DNA of 7,978 nucleotides from Rhodospirillales bacterium (GTDB taxonomy: Bacteria; Pseudomonadota; Alphaproteobacteria; Acetobacterales; Acetobacteraceae), in NCBI GenBank assembly GCA_028866335.1, contig JAGWIL010000066.1, positions 1 through 7,978 of the forward strand, read 5' to 3'. The stretch's first letter is position 1. Each line of letters begins with the position of its first letter. A model generated the notes under the pieces. That model had not been told where the DNA came from, searched no databases, and was given only the letters and a program-made list of their open reading frames with translations. Positions 7,306 through 7,978 of this stretch are shown here, piece after piece. A program made the position numbers and the translations under genes.

Positions 7306-7317
7306 GCGCGTAATTGT

Positions 7318-7978
7318 TCAGCGCGCCAGGCGCAAAGTGGCCCGCAACAGGGTGCCCCAGCTAACGGGGTCAAAAAACCATGCTTTATCCGGCGGTGCCC
7401 CTTGGGCCAGATAGCCATGGAAAAGCCCTTGGTCGAGCGGTTCGACCTGGCCGTTGCGGTGCGGGTTTGGCTGCACCACCAGCAATTTGTTGCGGCCAAA
7501 CCGGTTAAGGTCGGCGTGCAAGGCGGCACTTTCAGGCCATTTTACCGGGGTGGGGCTTCTGTAAACCCAAATGCGTCCGCCTTCGGTAAGCTGGCGGCGC
7601 ATCTTGCTGGTAAGGTAAGCGTGCTTTGAGGCTTCCTCGGCATGGATGGCGTCTTGCTCCGCCGCTGGGGTAGGCAGGGTGGTGCCGTTCTCATGCCGGG
7701 CAGCCAGGCTGGAATGAAAGGCGATCTGGTATTGCACGTCTTTCATCAAAGCGCCGCCCAGAATTGGTTCCAGGGCATCACGCGCGAATAGCCCGGCGAA
7801 ATCCTGGTTCAGCAGCTTCACCAGGCTTGGAATGCCGCCTTCCACCAATGCCCAGGAGAGCAGATTGCCCTCCCCGAATTCATTGCCGTGCTGCACGAAG
7901 GCGAATTCACAATTCTGACCCAGGCTTTCAAACGCCCGCACCTCTTCGCGCAATGGCGCGCCAAGGCTGGCGAAATAC
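7318..7978 (-). CDS. Uncharacterised protein with LGxNCEFxxVQ motif (3' part, cut by window edge)
   Basis: An open frame of 219 codons runs to the right edge, so the start lies outside the window; the TTG at 7953 is not needed as a start. About 19 residues in is LGQNCEFAFVQ, followed by LLSWALVEGGIPSLVKLL. This resembles the opening motif of an uncharacterised family often found in Acetobacteraceae and rhizobia ('SLGxNCEFGxVQ...LLRFA'), recalled from memory and not searched. The visible C-terminal half has TEGGRIWVYRSPTPVKW, LNRFGRNKLLVVQP and a W-rich end (KAWFFDPVSWGTLLRATLRLAR), again in the style of that family. No membrane segment is visible. Codon use matches neighbouring genes. It converges on ispF and the candidate sRNA, with its stop 13 bases past the terminator. 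No function is assigned; a cysteine-peptidase-like fold or a link to surface polysaccharide genes would only be a guess. Confidence 0.88.
   Translation of the reverse strand, partial: YFASLGAPLREEVRAFESLGQNCEFAFVQHGNEFGEGNLLSWALVEGGIPSLVKLLNQDFAGLFARDALEPILGGALMKDVQYQIAFHSSLAARHENGTTLPTPAAEQDAIHAEEASKHAYLTSKMRRQLTEGGRIWVYRSPTPVKWPESAALHADLNRFGRNKLLVVQPNPHRNGQVEPLDQGLFHGYLAQGAPPDKAWFFDPVSWGTLLRATLRLAR

Noticed and set aside
7209..7529. A 106-codon minus-strand frame crossing the sRNA region
   Set aside because: It is out of frame with the motif-bearing protein ending at 7318 and crosses the terminator hairpin; its sequence is composition-driven.

Overview
The window is a GC-rich chromosomal segment from an alphaproteobacterium. 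The order dusB-ntrB-ntrC-ntrY-ntrX, with ispF divergent from dusB, is the classic alphaproteobacterial nitrogen-regulation locus. The style of the proteins, including a protein of the 'LGxNCEFxxVQ' type at the right edge, would fit Acetobacteraceae/Rhodospirillales. That narrower placement is a guess and was not tested.

Layout. Positions 1-6487 are a single minus-strand operon read right to left: dusB (tRNA-dihydrouridine synthase), ntrB (cytosolic nitrogen sensor kinase), ntrC (sigma54 activator), ntrY (membrane sensor kinase) and ntrX (its response regulator, cut off by the left edge after about 202 residues). Three of the four junctions are ATGA four-base overlaps; ntrB and ntrC are 3 bases apart. 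Translation is therefore probably coupled along the whole operon. Positions 6488-6590 are a short divergent intergenic region. It holds a good match to a sigma54 (-24/-12) promoter directed at dusB and a clear Shine-Dalgarno sequence for ispF. Positions 6591-7085 encode a stand-alone IspF on the plus strand (MEP isoprenoid pathway); many alphaproteobacteria have a fused IspDF enzyme instead. Positions 7086-7317 are non-coding and dense in signals: two overlapping hairpins just after ispF, a TATAAT-type promoter, then a compact unit (5' hairpin, pyrimidine-rich linker with an anti-Shine-Dalgarno-like motif, perfect terminator hairpin with eight T) that looks like a roughly 78-nt small RNA. Positions 7318-7978 hold the 3' part of a minus-strand gene for an uncharacterised protein that runs off the right edge.

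How the genes work together. NtrB and NtrC form the PII-controlled nitrogen-limitation switch. NtrY and NtrX form a paralogous membrane-based pair that in other alphaproteobacteria links nitrogen, redox/respiration and envelope physiology. DusB modifies tRNA and is co-transcribed with them by long-standing synteny, not by known function. NtrC keeps an intact GAFTGA loop, so it should work with sigma54; together with the sigma54-like site before dusB this suggests possible autoregulation. No new multi-gene system is visible; the most notable undescribed elements are the candidate small RNA and the possible sigma54 promoter.
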